Shown here: positions 37,712 to 47,100 of the stretch, piece after piece
How positions within the stretch are numbered: position 1 is the first letter of the stretch
How the letters are laid out: every line of letters begins with the position of its first letter
From: Caecibacteroides pullorum
GTDB taxonomy: Bacteria; Bacteroidota; Bacteroidia; Bacteroidales; Bacteroidaceae
Direction of reading: 5' to 3'
Length of the DNA: 64,000 nucleotides
Assembly (NCBI RefSeq): GCF_019239235.1
Contig: NZ_JAAZTS010000013.1
Coordinates: 1 to 64,000, forward strand
Notes under the pieces: generated by a model
Databases searched by the model: none
What the model was told of the DNA's origin: nothing
What the model saw: only the letters and a program-made list of their open reading frames with translations
Made by a program: the position numbers and the translations under genes

Positions 37712-40675
37712 ATGAACTTTACACAAAAACACCTTGAGAACAATGCAATCCTCTGTCGTTTTTTAAAGACGAATATTAAAAATTGCATTTTATTGCTTCT
37801 ATTATTTACTTTATTGATGCCTACCTGTACCATTCTGGCACAAACAGATTGGCAGTCACACCCACGTCTGCTATTTACACCTAACGAAGAAATTCAAGTT
37901 AAAGAACTCATTAAGCAAAATCAAGATGTCCGAAAATTAGCCTACTATTTAAAGAACCGGGCAGACTCACTTGCTACATTGGCACAAATCCCTTACGAAA
38001 TGGACAGGTACGGTAATATGTTATATACCTCCAGAGCCTATGTAGACCGCCTAGGGACATTGGCATTGGCCTACCGCCTCTATGGAGAAAAAAAATACCT
38101 GGATGCAGCCGACCAGGCATTACAATGGGTTTGTAACTTCCCAGACTGGGACCCGAACCATTATCTGGATACAGCTGAAATGACAACTGCCGTAGCGATA
38201 GCCTACGACTGGTTGTACAAATCCCTACCTGCATCTACCCGGAAACTGATTAAAAACAGCATCTACCGCAACGCCATAACCCGCGTCCTGAAGGAATATG
38301 AAAAGGGAGGACCGGGCAGCTGGGCCAAACGTGAAACGAACTGGAATGTAGTGTGCAACACCGGTATGGTACTGGGAGCACTAGCTGTAGCCGAAGATTA
38401 TCCTCAAGAAGCACGTACCATTCTGGAAAATGCAGCTCGGTATATGCCTAATTGTCTGAGGCATTTCGCTCCGGACGGAGTATGCTATGAAGGGCCTTCC
38501 TACTGGGGATATACAGCCAGTTACCTGTCATTGTACTTGAAAGCCGTTACCGATAATGGAGGCGATAAGGGGAAAATAGGCCAACTGCCTGGCATAGAAA
38601 ATACAGCCCTCTATTATAAGCGCACCCTTTCACCATCAGGACGAGTCTTCAATTTTGCCAACGCCCATGACGAAGCGCTCAACACACCTGCATTTTTCCT
38701 CTTCAGTAGACTGTATTCCCAGGCGGAAGTAGCAGAATGGTATCGGAAAGAGATCGGGAAGGTCATTCAGGGACAACAACCGCTGCACCAATTATTCTTC
38801 CTTTCACTTCCCTGGTACGACAATGCACAGCCCAATCCACAATCTTCCCTACCCAAACTGGAAGTATACCACAACACGATCAATGACATCATTGTACTCA
38901 ATGGCAAACGTGATGTACAAGGCTCCATATTCCTCACAGCTAAAGGTGGAGAGCCCATGCAGGCACACCAACAGATGGACTGTGGAACTTTTGTACTGGA
39001 AAGTGAAGGTATACGTTGGACGGACGATTTGGGATCTGACGATTACAACCTGCCCGGCTTCTGGGACTACAAGCCAAATGGACAACGTTGGAAATACTTC
39101 CGCAACAACAACCTTTCGCACAATACGATTAGTATCGATCACCAGATACAATACGCTGCAGGCGAAGCCTTTGTCTGCGAAGAAAAAGCTGACATTGCTC
39201 AGCCATACGCCAAACTGGATATGACCTCCTTATATAAGGATCAAGCCGAATCAGTGTTCCGTACATTTACTCTGATCGATGACCAGACTGTCGAAGTGAC
39301 AGATGAGATAAAACTTACCAACGCCCAGTCAACCGTATCGTGGTCGGTCATCACAAAGGCTGATGTAGAGACCGATGGTAAGACAGCCCATCTGACCTTG
39401 AACGGCAAACACTTCTATATGCAAATCATTTCACCGACAAATGCAACCTTCACATCACGACTGGCACAAAACACCTCGCCAAAGGAATATCCGATACGAA
39501 ATACAACCATAATAGAAGCCAACTGTACCTTCGGCCAACCAGATGCCACCATTAAAGTACGCATGAGTAGTCGCCCTTTCCTTGAAATAGCCCATGGCCC
39601 ATACCTGCAGGAAGTGACAACCAACGGAGCGACATTTGCCTTCCAAACATCCAATCCTTCTTTCTCGTTCATCGAGCTCAAGAAAAAAGGAGAGATACAG
39701 TCAAACAACTATTCCGGCTCACAACACGGATTGAAACAGGCAGATGCAACATTCTTTGCCATCAGGGCAGAAGAATTACAACCCAACACGACTTACCAAT
39801 ACCGCATACATGCCAAAGAAATCAAATCATTCCAACCGTACAAGGTGGTATTCGGAGACAGCATCGCTTCACCCTGGTACACATTCCGTACCATTGACCC
39901 GGAACAGAAAGGTGGATCCATCTTCATTACCAGTGACATGCACAGCAACCCGAAGCTGCTGAAAAACTTGTTGGAACGATGTGACTACCAAACCTGCACT
40001 TCGTTCTTCTATGCCGGCGACATGATGAACTACATGACCGAAAACGGTGAACATCCGTTCACGTCGTTCATCGACACCAGCGTAGAACTGTTTGCCACCT
40101 CCATTCCGTTTGAGTTCGTGCGGGGCAACCATGAAACACGTGGAAACATGGCCCGTATCTTCCCGTCCTTCTTCCCCAAACAGAACGGCAAGATATACGG
40201 CAGCTACCTGATGGGGGACGTCATGGTCATCATGCTCGACACGGGTGAAGACAAATCTGACACCCATCCAGTCTATGCCGGACTGACGGACTTTGACAAC
40301 TATCGCAGCGAACAAGCCCGCTGGCTGGAAAAAATCGTAAAAAGCAAGGAATTCAAGAAAGCAAAATACCGGATTGTCATTTCGCACTTCCCGCTGGTAG
40401 CCGACAAAGAATGGGAAAAGGGAACTACCTGGAAAGGTTGCCAAGACGCAAGCCAAAAATTCCTACCCATACTGAACCGTGCCGGAATCGATCTGATTGT
40501 AGCAGGACACACCCACCGCTTCTTCTATCATGAGCCGGGAGAGTCAGGAAACCAATGTCCCGTACTGGAACAAGGAGCCATGTGTGCCACTCGACTTGAC
40601 CTTAACGACGGCAAAATCCATATCAAGGTTATCGGGAAAAACGGTGAAGCACTACTAAACAAAACGCTGAAATAA
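37712..40675 (+). CDS. Heparinase II/III-like protein fused to a purple-acid-type metallophosphoesterase
   Basis: 987-residue exported protein with three parts. After a hydrophobic signal segment (about 22-40, ILLLLLFTLLMPTC), residues about 45-610 form a heparinase II/III-type lyase: an (alpha/alpha) toroid with Tyr264 in GPSYWGYT, then a beta-sandwich with His419 in MQAHQQMDCGTF and NLSHNTI. Residues about 625-730 look like a purple acid phosphatase N-terminal FN3 domain (HGPYLQEVTTNGATFAF). Residues 735-987 are a calcineurin-like phosphoesterase with all metal motifs: SDMHSN (Asp742, His744), AGDMMNY (Asp770), RGNHETRG, ISHFPL and AGHTHRF. Both active sites look intact. The start follows the promoter position. 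Confidence 0.88.
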   Translation: MNFTQKHLENNAILCRFLKTNIKNCILLLLLFTLLMPTCTILAQTDWQSHPRLLFTPNEEIQVKELIKQNQDVRKLAYYLKNRADSLATLAQIPYEMDRYGNMLYTSRAYVDRLGTLALAYRLYGEKKYLDAADQALQWVCNFPDWDPNHYLDTAEMTTAVAIAYDWLYKSLPASTRKLIKNSIYRNAITRVLKEYEKGGPGSWAKRETNWNVVCNTGMVLGALAVAEDYPQEARTILENAARYMPNCLRHFAPDGVCYEGPSYWGYTASYLSLYLKAVTDNGGDKGKIGQLPGIENTALYYKRTLSPSGRVFNFANAHDEALNTPAFFLFSRLYSQAEVAEWYRKEIGKVIQGQQPLHQLFFLSLPWYDNAQPNPQSSLPKLEVYHNTINDIIVLNGKRDVQGSIFLTAKGGEPMQAHQQMDCGTFVLESEGIRWTDDLGSDDYNLPGFWDYKPNGQRWKYFRNNNLSHNTISIDHQIQYAAGEAFVCEEKADIAQPYAKLDMTSLYKDQAESVFRTFTLIDDQTVEVTDEIKLTNAQSTVSWSVITKADVETDGKTAHLTLNGKHFYMQIISPTNATFTSRLAQNTSPKEYPIRNTTIIEANCTFGQPDATIKVRMSSRPFLEIAHGPYLQEVTTNGATFAFQTSNPSFSFIELKKKGEIQSNNYSGSQHGLKQADATFFAIRAEELQPNTTYQYRIHAKEIKSFQPYKVVFGDSIASPWYTFRTIDPEQKGGSIFITSDMHSNPKLLKNLLERCDYQTCTSFFYAGDMMNYMTENGEHPFTSFIDTSVELFATSIPFEFVRGNHETRGNMARIFPSFFPKQNGKIYGSYLMGDVMVIMLDTGEDKSDTHPVYAGLTDFDNYRSEQARWLEKIVKSKEFKKAKYRIVISHFPLVADKEWEKGTTWKGCQDASQKFLPILNRAGIDLIVAGHTHRFFYHEPGESGNQCPVLEQGAMCATRLDLNDGKIHIKVIGKNGEALLNKTLK

Positions 40676-40730
40676 GCATAAGCCGGAAATAAATTAGCCC
40701 AAGCTATTTAAACATATCTACGAAGCCATA

Positions 40731-40780
40731 CTGCAAATTGCCTTCCAGTGTAGTCACAACTATAGGAAAGCAATTTGCAG
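40731..40780 (+). terminator. Terminator after the heparinase-phosphoesterase gene
   Basis: 16-bp stem with one mismatch: outer arms CTGCAAATTGC (40731-40741) and GCAATTTGCAG (40770-40780), inner TTCC/GGAA. It is followed by TTGTTTTAT on the plus strand and lies 55 bp past the stop. Confidence 0.82.
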
Positions 40781-40944
40781 TTGTTTTATATGTCCCCTAA
40801 TTGTATATTTTCCCATAGCACCTCATTTATAAACTGTTATACTAAGCACGAGTATAACCCTCAGAATTCGTTAAAACTACTATTTAAGACAATTATCCCC
40901 CATTAAAAAGCATAAATTCTCCCATTATATCTTCTACAGACTGA

Positions 40945-40952
40945 TAATTTTG
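40945..40952 (+). promoter_or_regulatory. Promoter of the GH2-like gene, -7 TAATTTTG
   Basis: Exact TAnnTTTG match, predicted start near 40959, leader about 39 nt to the ATG at 40998. No -33 box at the normal spacing, which would suit activation by the locus regulator. Confidence 0.58.
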
Positions 40953-40997
40953 TTTCCAAAACATTTTCAATTTCGTATATACATAAAATAATAAGCC

Positions 40998-43916
40998 ATG
41001 AAAAAAATACTTTTTCTTTTAAGCAGCTTATGGGCTTTATCCACAAGCGGGCAAGTATCAACCCTTGAAACGCGCTATTTTACCTCTGACGTGAAAGCCA
41101 ATGGAGAAACGGACTTCCACGGAGAGACTGAATGGATGAATCTGGAACAACGTATCGATTTCCTGAACAAATATGGGAATTATGCTGCCAAATTCTGGAA
41201 TAATCCACAACTAGATCGTCCAGTTCTTTCTTCTCAGGAAGTGCCATCAATCTTAAAGAACATTAAGCCTCAACCTACTTCACAAACAAGAAAGACCTTA
41301 TCACTGAACCAATGGAAAGCATACGGCTATCGTCCGGGAAAAGAACTGGAACAACAAGAAGAATGGAAGTTGTGGGAACAACAGACAGGCAGTAAAATCG
41401 CTAACGGGAAACTGTCCCTGTCAGATTGTACCATTAAAAGAGAAACGGAAGACATCAAATGGCGTTTCCGTCTAAAAGCATATTTGCAGAACGAAGCTTC
41501 CTGTTACACTTTAAGCCTTGGTAATCAAGAACAAGATGTCATATCCGTAAAGTTGCAGGACCAAAAGATTCATGTGCAATCAGGCCAATACCATCAGGAA
41601 AAGAACTATAAAGGCAAATCCCAGTACATGCTGGAAATATATGGAGATTTTGACAACAAACGATTCTTTGTCACACTCGATTCGACACTCACTTTGGAAT
41701 GTCCTCTTGATGCCAACCTCACTCCCATAATCAACCAAACGTCATTCACCTCTACCGGTGGAACAACCTATATGGACAACCTACAACTGTATTCGTTCGT
41801 ACAGGATGCAGCCAATGCACACACGCCCTTCTACACCTCGCTGGTATGGGACGAAGACTTCGACCCCATCGTTCCCATAAAGGAATGGTATAGTCCAGAG
41901 TACAACGATACCCAATGGACAGAAGTAAAATTACCCTCTGTACATGGCGGACTGGCAGAAAAAGAAGAGAGTTACTACCTCAGAAAGAAAGTACATATTG
42001 ACAATTGCGAACGCGCCATTCTGAACTTGGAGACTCTGGATCCAGGAGGTGAAGTGTGGATAAACGGACAACCCGTCATTGTCATCAACGACAGACACCC
42101 CTACCAATTAGATGTCACCGAATACATGATTCCCCACCAGGAAAATCTGATCGCTGTACGTGTCAAGCCATACAAAGCACGCCACCAGATGCTTCACTCA
42201 CCTTCCGACCCCTATACAGGCTGGTTACTGGGAAGGACAGAATTGATTCTGACAAGCAGATGCATGATTAAAGACGCACTTGTTCATACTTCGACCATTC
42301 ACGAAAAAGAAGCCGTACAGTCCAATCTGATTACGATTCAATATAACGGAGTAGAATATTATAAAGGAAACATAGAAATAAACTATTACCCCTGGTATCC
42401 GGAAGAAAGAGGAGTGGTAGCCAGTATTCAAAAGGAAATCCAAATCAGACCATCTATCAATAATAAAGTTTCGATCCCTTTGAGTATCCCTGATGCATTG
42501 TTATGGCATCCCAACCATCCCAACTTGTATAAAGTGGAAGTCATTCTAAAAGATAAAACAGGCAAAGTTATCGACGATTATGTCACAACAACAGGTATCC
42601 GTACTATAACACAGGAGAGAGGAAAACTCTATATAAACAATCAGGTAGAAATGTTGAATGGAGCCCAGATCCTGGGTTACAGATATCCCATCGAAACAAT
42701 AGCCAAAACCAACCGTTGTGTATCTGACGAAACCATTATCCAAGACCTGTTGCAGATAAAGAAAATGAATGGAAACATGCTGCGTATCCATGTACATGCA
42801 GAAAAAGATACGATCGATGGTATTAATGACCCTCGGTATGCAGAATATGCCGACCAATTGGGTGTCTACCTGTTATGGCAAACAGCCGGATGGGTCAGAG
42901 AAGGAGAAGCCTGGAACGTAGACTTCAAAGGATATCCCAAATACATCAGACAAGTTTATAATCATCCATCCATTGTCATGTGGGAAGCCGGAAACCATCC
43001 TAACCGTTTCAAAAAGCATGATATCTCAGATTCACACGACTACATGAACCTGATTTATAAAACGATCAGCCAGGCCGATACGAGCAGGCTTATTTCTCCG
43101 ACTTCCTTCTGGGGACATACACATTATGGTAACTATGACGGCAGCATGGACTACAAAGGCAACCCCATCTCTCCCAATCCTGTAATCATGGAAAAACTAA
43201 TGACCAGAGGTAACCAGGATGCTTATACCGGATACGGAGCGACATGGAGCGAATTGCGCAAAGCTCCTTACCGATGGGCGGCCTCCTGCATCAATGCCAA
43301 TGATAAAGCATTTTTCAATTTTGAACATGAAGAATCGGCCGCACAGCCCAACTGGGAACTGGCACAAAAGGAACCTTGGTACAAAGTGCAATCCTACGAA
43401 TGGGAGTACGAAGAAAATAGTATCGGCAGGAAACTGGATGCTGAAGAATGGAAAATCAGCCAGGCTTTCCAAGCTTTCTCGGCATGGGAGTCTATGAAAA
43501 AGCAAATTCTTTTAGGCTATGATGGATTCTCATGGTGTAGCTTGGAATCAGGTGCTAATATGTTTACTTACCAGAAGCCTCTGTTAGACGCATTCGGTGT
43601 ACCCAAGCTGGCTTATTATGCCAACAAACAGGCATTCGGACGAATGTGGGCCGCAAGTAATAATGTCGATGTCGTATACGGTCCACAAGATCAGATACAA
43701 CCTGTTATCTTTAACCTGGATGCTCCTTGCAAAGCAAACTTGATTATTGAACTAAAAAATGAACAAGGCAAAACCGTAGAAAAGAAAACTATAAAAAATA
43801 TAGATGTCAAAGGGAACGGAAATGTAACTCCTGTTGAAAGCTTCCGTTTTAATTTTAAGAACAAAAGAGAAGGAGTATATTTCATCGTTTATCAGCTTGT
43901 GAAACTTGCAAATTAA
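40998..43916 (+). CDS. GH2-like protein with an altered active site
   Basis: 972-residue exported protein (signal peptide MKKILFLLSSLWALSTSGQ). An N-terminal extension (about 20-290) includes a LamG/concanavalin-like segment. Residues about 295-420 are the GH2 sugar-binding jellyroll (YYLRKKVHIDNCERAILNLE, then GGEVWINGQPV), followed by an Ig-like domain (about 425-560) and a TIM barrel. In the barrel the expected acid/base motif W-x-x-GNE reads MWEAGNHPN, so the Glu is replaced by His667. A candidate nucleophile remains in FNFEHEES. It may be an unusual glycosidase using another residue, or a non-catalytic glycan-binding protein. It is the last plus-strand gene of the locus. Confidence 0.8.
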   Translation: MKKILFLLSSLWALSTSGQVSTLETRYFTSDVKANGETDFHGETEWMNLEQRIDFLNKYGNYAAKFWNNPQLDRPVLSSQEVPSILKNIKPQPTSQTRKTLSLNQWKAYGYRPGKELEQQEEWKLWEQQTGSKIANGKLSLSDCTIKRETEDIKWRFRLKAYLQNEASCYTLSLGNQEQDVISVKLQDQKIHVQSGQYHQEKNYKGKSQYMLEIYGDFDNKRFFVTLDSTLTLECPLDANLTPIINQTSFTSTGGTTYMDNLQLYSFVQDAANAHTPFYTSLVWDEDFDPIVPIKEWYSPEYNDTQWTEVKLPSVHGGLAEKEESYYLRKKVHIDNCERAILNLETLDPGGEVWINGQPVIVINDRHPYQLDVTEYMIPHQENLIAVRVKPYKARHQMLHSPSDPYTGWLLGRTELILTSRCMIKDALVHTSTIHEKEAVQSNLITIQYNGVEYYKGNIEINYYPWYPEERGVVASIQKEIQIRPSINNKVSIPLSIPDALLWHPNHPNLYKVEVILKDKTGKVIDDYVTTTGIRTITQERGKLYINNQVEMLNGAQILGYRYPIETIAKTNRCVSDETIIQDLLQIKKMNGNMLRIHVHAEKDTIDGINDPRYAEYADQLGVYLLWQTAGWVREGEAWNVDFKGYPKYIRQVYNHPSIVMWEAGNHPNRFKKHDISDSHDYMNLIYKTISQADTSRLISPTSFWGHTHYGNYDGSMDYKGNPISPNPVIMEKLMTRGNQDAYTGYGATWSELRKAPYRWAASCINANDKAFFNFEHEESAAQPNWELAQKEPWYKVQSYEWEYEENSIGRKLDAEEWKISQAFQAFSAWESMKKQILLGYDGFSWCSLESGANMFTYQKPLLDAFGVPKLAYYANKQAFGRMWAASNNVDVVYGPQDQIQPVIFNLDAPCKANLIIELKNEQGKTVEKKTIKNIDVKGNGNVTPVESFRFNFKNKREGVYFIVYQLVKLAN

Positions 43917-43918
43917 GC

Positions 43919-43938
43919 GTGAAAGATCGTTCTTTCAC
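43919..43938 (+). terminator. Small hairpin after the GH2-like gene
   Basis: Perfect 8-bp stem GTGAAAGA (43919-43926) / TCTTTCAC (43931-43938) with a 4-nt loop, 3 bp past the stop. It lacks a good T tract, so termination efficiency is uncertain. Confidence 0.4.
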
Positions 43939-44034
43939 AATATAAACCTGATTTATAAAAACTTACAGAGTCGTGAAAGGATGAAAGCATTAACAAAACA
44001 TTCTTTGAAAGAAAGAATATATGGATGATGCCAC

Positions 44035-44115
44035 GTAAACATTCACTTGACGAACGTAAACATGGACTTGACATCCATAACTATGAACTTGGCGATTGTA
44101 AAGAGGGACTTGAAA
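44035..44115. repeat. Degenerate 21-bp tandem repeat, four copies
   Basis: The pentamer ACTTG occurs at 44045, 44066, 44087 and 44108, exactly 21 bp apart, within similar units (CACTTGACGAACGTAAA, GGACTTGACATCC, GAACTTGGCGATTGTAAA, GGACTTGAAAT). GTAAAC/GTAAAG recurs at the same period. The array lies in the 3' region of the hybrid sensor gene, just past its stop. On the plus strand it is open and would read as 7-residue repeats, but nothing else supports a gene there. Confidence 0.7.
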
Positions 44116-44128
44116 TATCAGTCCCTCT
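44102..44128 (-). terminator. Hairpin at the end of the hybrid sensor gene
   Basis: 9-bp stem AGAGGGACT (44102-44110) / AGTCCCTCT (44120-44128) touching the stop codon of the minus-strand sensor gene and overlapping the last unit of the 21-bp repeat. The following minus-strand sequence CTTTACAATC is only weakly T-rich. Confidence 0.4.
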
Positions 44129-47100
44129 CATTCGCTTTGTCTGTATTCCTGCGGCGTCTGATTGAAAGATGCTTTGAAACAATGGCGGAAATAACGCAAA
44201 GAATTAAAACCGACCTGATAGGCAATCTCTGTAATCTGCATTTCTGGATTTTTCTTTAGCAAATCGGCAGCAGCCTTCAGACGTACATTCAGAATATACT
44301 CATTCGGAGTTACGAAGCTAAGAGCCTTCAACTTATTGTAAAGCGAACTGCGGCTGACTCCTAACTCACGGGCCAATTGATTGACATCAAAATCGGGTTC
44401 AGCCAGATGCGTCTTCACCACATCATCCAAGCGTGTCAAAAAGTCGGCATCAATCGGAGTCAATGCCAAAGTCGGCATACCGGCATCATTTGTATCGGCA
44501 GAGGACGGTGTCACAGTGGAAAATTTCTTTTTCAGCAATTTCCGATTACGCAACAAGTTGGCAATCCGACCCAAAAGCAGTTTGTTGTTGAAAGGCTTTT
44601 CTATGTAATCATCCGCTCCACATTGCAATCCCTCCATCTTATTATTGTCGGATGTCATCGCTGTCAGCAAAATAACCGGTATATGACACAAATCAAAGTT
44701 ACTCTTTATCTTCATGCACATTTCCGTTCCTGACATGACAGGCATCATTACATCACTTACAACCAAATCCGGATGCTCCTCTATTACTTTATCAAACCCG
44801 GCTTTGCCATCCAATGCAATAATAACCCGATAAAGCGGTGAAAGCAAATCCATCAGTATCTGTAACAAGTCTTCATTATCCTCTACCAACAATACACAAT
44901 CTTTTGCATCATTGTCCGATTTAGGAATGTCACTTACAGGTACTGTTTCCGTATCAGCACCGGACACTTCAGAGAAAGCGGGCAGGACATCCGACATTTC
45001 TCCTTCAGCCGCATCCCAAACCACATTGTCATCTTGAAGGAACGGATTTTCTTTTGGCAAAGTCACTGTAAAGACACTGCCATACCCCAAAGCACTCTGT
45101 ACACCAATAGATCCATGATGAAGTTCCACGATTCCCTTAGCCAATGCAAGGCCAATACCGCTACCAGGAGAAGAGGCCTCAGCATCCACCTGATAGAAAC
45201 GATCGAAAATAAAAGGTAAAGCTTCTTTGGGTATTCCTTCTCCACTATCCAGAACTTTAATTTCAATTTGTTCAGTCGCTTCTATGATTTGGACTTCCAC
45301 TTTTCCATTGGCGGGCGTATATTTCAAGGCATTAGACAATAAATTAGAAAAAACTTTTCTTAACTGACGGCTGTCAAACCAACCCATTACCGTATCCGTT
45401 TCCGAATGAAAATCCAAATGGATATGTTGCAGCTGAGCCTGCTGCTGAAAGTCATCACAGAGGCGACTTATAAAAGCTACTATATTAGATTGGGCCACAT
45501 GCAAAGTCAACTTGCCACGCTCCATTTTTCTAAAATCCAACAACTCGGAAATCAATTCACGGAACTGAAACGTATTTTTATAGATCTTCTGTAAGCGAGT
45601 GCGTATAAACGGAGAAAGCCCTGAAGTCTGCAACAAAGCTTCCAGCTGTGAAATAATCAGTGTCAACGGAGTACGGAATTCATGAGAGATATTGGCAAAG
45701 AACTGGAGTTTAGCCTGAATCAACTCTTCATTTTTCTCCTTTTCCAATTTTTCCTGAGCCAGAGAAGCTCGTAAATGTACACGTGCCATCCAATTACGAA
45801 CAAGCGTACTGACTATGCTTAAAAATAAAAGAGCATATAGAGAATAAGCCCACCACGTAGCCCACCAAGGTGAATGGACTATCACAGGTAACTCAATGGA
45901 ATGAATTTTATCACGTTCACTCAGTTGTTTCTCACGAACCTTCAGTCTATATTTGCCCGGATCCAAATTTGTATAGACCAATGTATTCCCATAAGTCGTA
46001 TTCCATTTCTTATCAAACCCTTCTAATATATATTCATAAATTTTCCGGTCTGAATTATCTATATAACTATTCGAAGCAAACGAAATGGTAATATTATTCT
46101 CATCGTACGATAAATTCAATTGAGAAACGAAAGGCAATGCTACCGGCAATATTTTTTCCTCTTTCCGAGCTGACACTATTTTTCCATTGACTGATAACGA
46201 CGAAAAAAACAAGTTATGTTCCGGCAAGGTATCGAATAAAGAAGAAAAAGAAAATCGGGTCATACCTTCCGAACCACCAACCAGCACTTCCCCGTCATGG
46301 CAAACAAGCAGTCCACAACCATCGTTTACTGCAGACAGATGCAACTGATTCTCCGCATCTAATATTTTCATATCCTTTGTCTGAGGATGATAACAAAGAA
46401 TACCACGATCCGTCAATAAAATCAGATAGCCTGACATGTGGAACCGCATGTTATAGATATAATCTGCACCCGCCATCGGACAATGTTCAAAACTGTCCGA
46501 TTCTTTATTATATCGATACAATCCAGAACCTATCGTTCCAAAAAACAAAGTACCATCAGACGACTCTGTCATCTTTGTTACCATAAACTTTCCAAGTCCC
46601 TTCTGCCCCAACGGATAAATATATTTTTCGCCCGGAGACGACATATTGATGCGAACAAGTTCATTCCGACGAGAAAGCCATATAAAACGTTCAGAGTCTA
46701 TAAACATAGCGACTCCTCCTTGCAAAGTTTCAGGGATCTTTGGGAAAGGACGTTCAAGAGTACCATCATAGCCTTTTTTCACAAATATACCCTTCATTGA
46801 CAGTAAATACAAACTGTCCCCTTGCATGATTACTTCGTTAAAAGAATCACTGGTACGACCATAGTCTGCATAATGTTTAACCGTAGCCGAAGCTATATCA
46901 AAGCGTAAAAAACCCTGCTTATGCGTGCCGATATAAAGACAATCATTCTGTTCGTCATATTCTATACACTTCAAATTAGGGAAATACGGGGATTGTTTTT
47001 TCCCTGACAGATAATGAGTAAATGTATCTGTTTTCCTGTCCCAGCGATTCAATCCTCCACCTTCTGTACAAATCCACACGTCTCCCCGCTTATCTTCCAC

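Larger units (their letters stand above)
40676..40997 (+). other. Intergenic region between the lyase fusion and the GH2-like gene
   Basis: 322 bp holding a terminator (40731-40780) and a promoter (40945-40952), both listed separately. No reading frame of note. The two genes are thus separate transcription units. Confidence 0.6.

Noticed and set aside
44035..44115. Short CRISPR array
   Set aside because: Units are contiguous, degenerate and without unique spacers; no cas gene is present.
44047..44259. A 70-codon plus-strand gene encoding 7-residue repeats over the 21-bp array
   Set aside because: The repeat covers only its first third and the rest is antisense to the AraC domain of the sensor; no promoter nearby.
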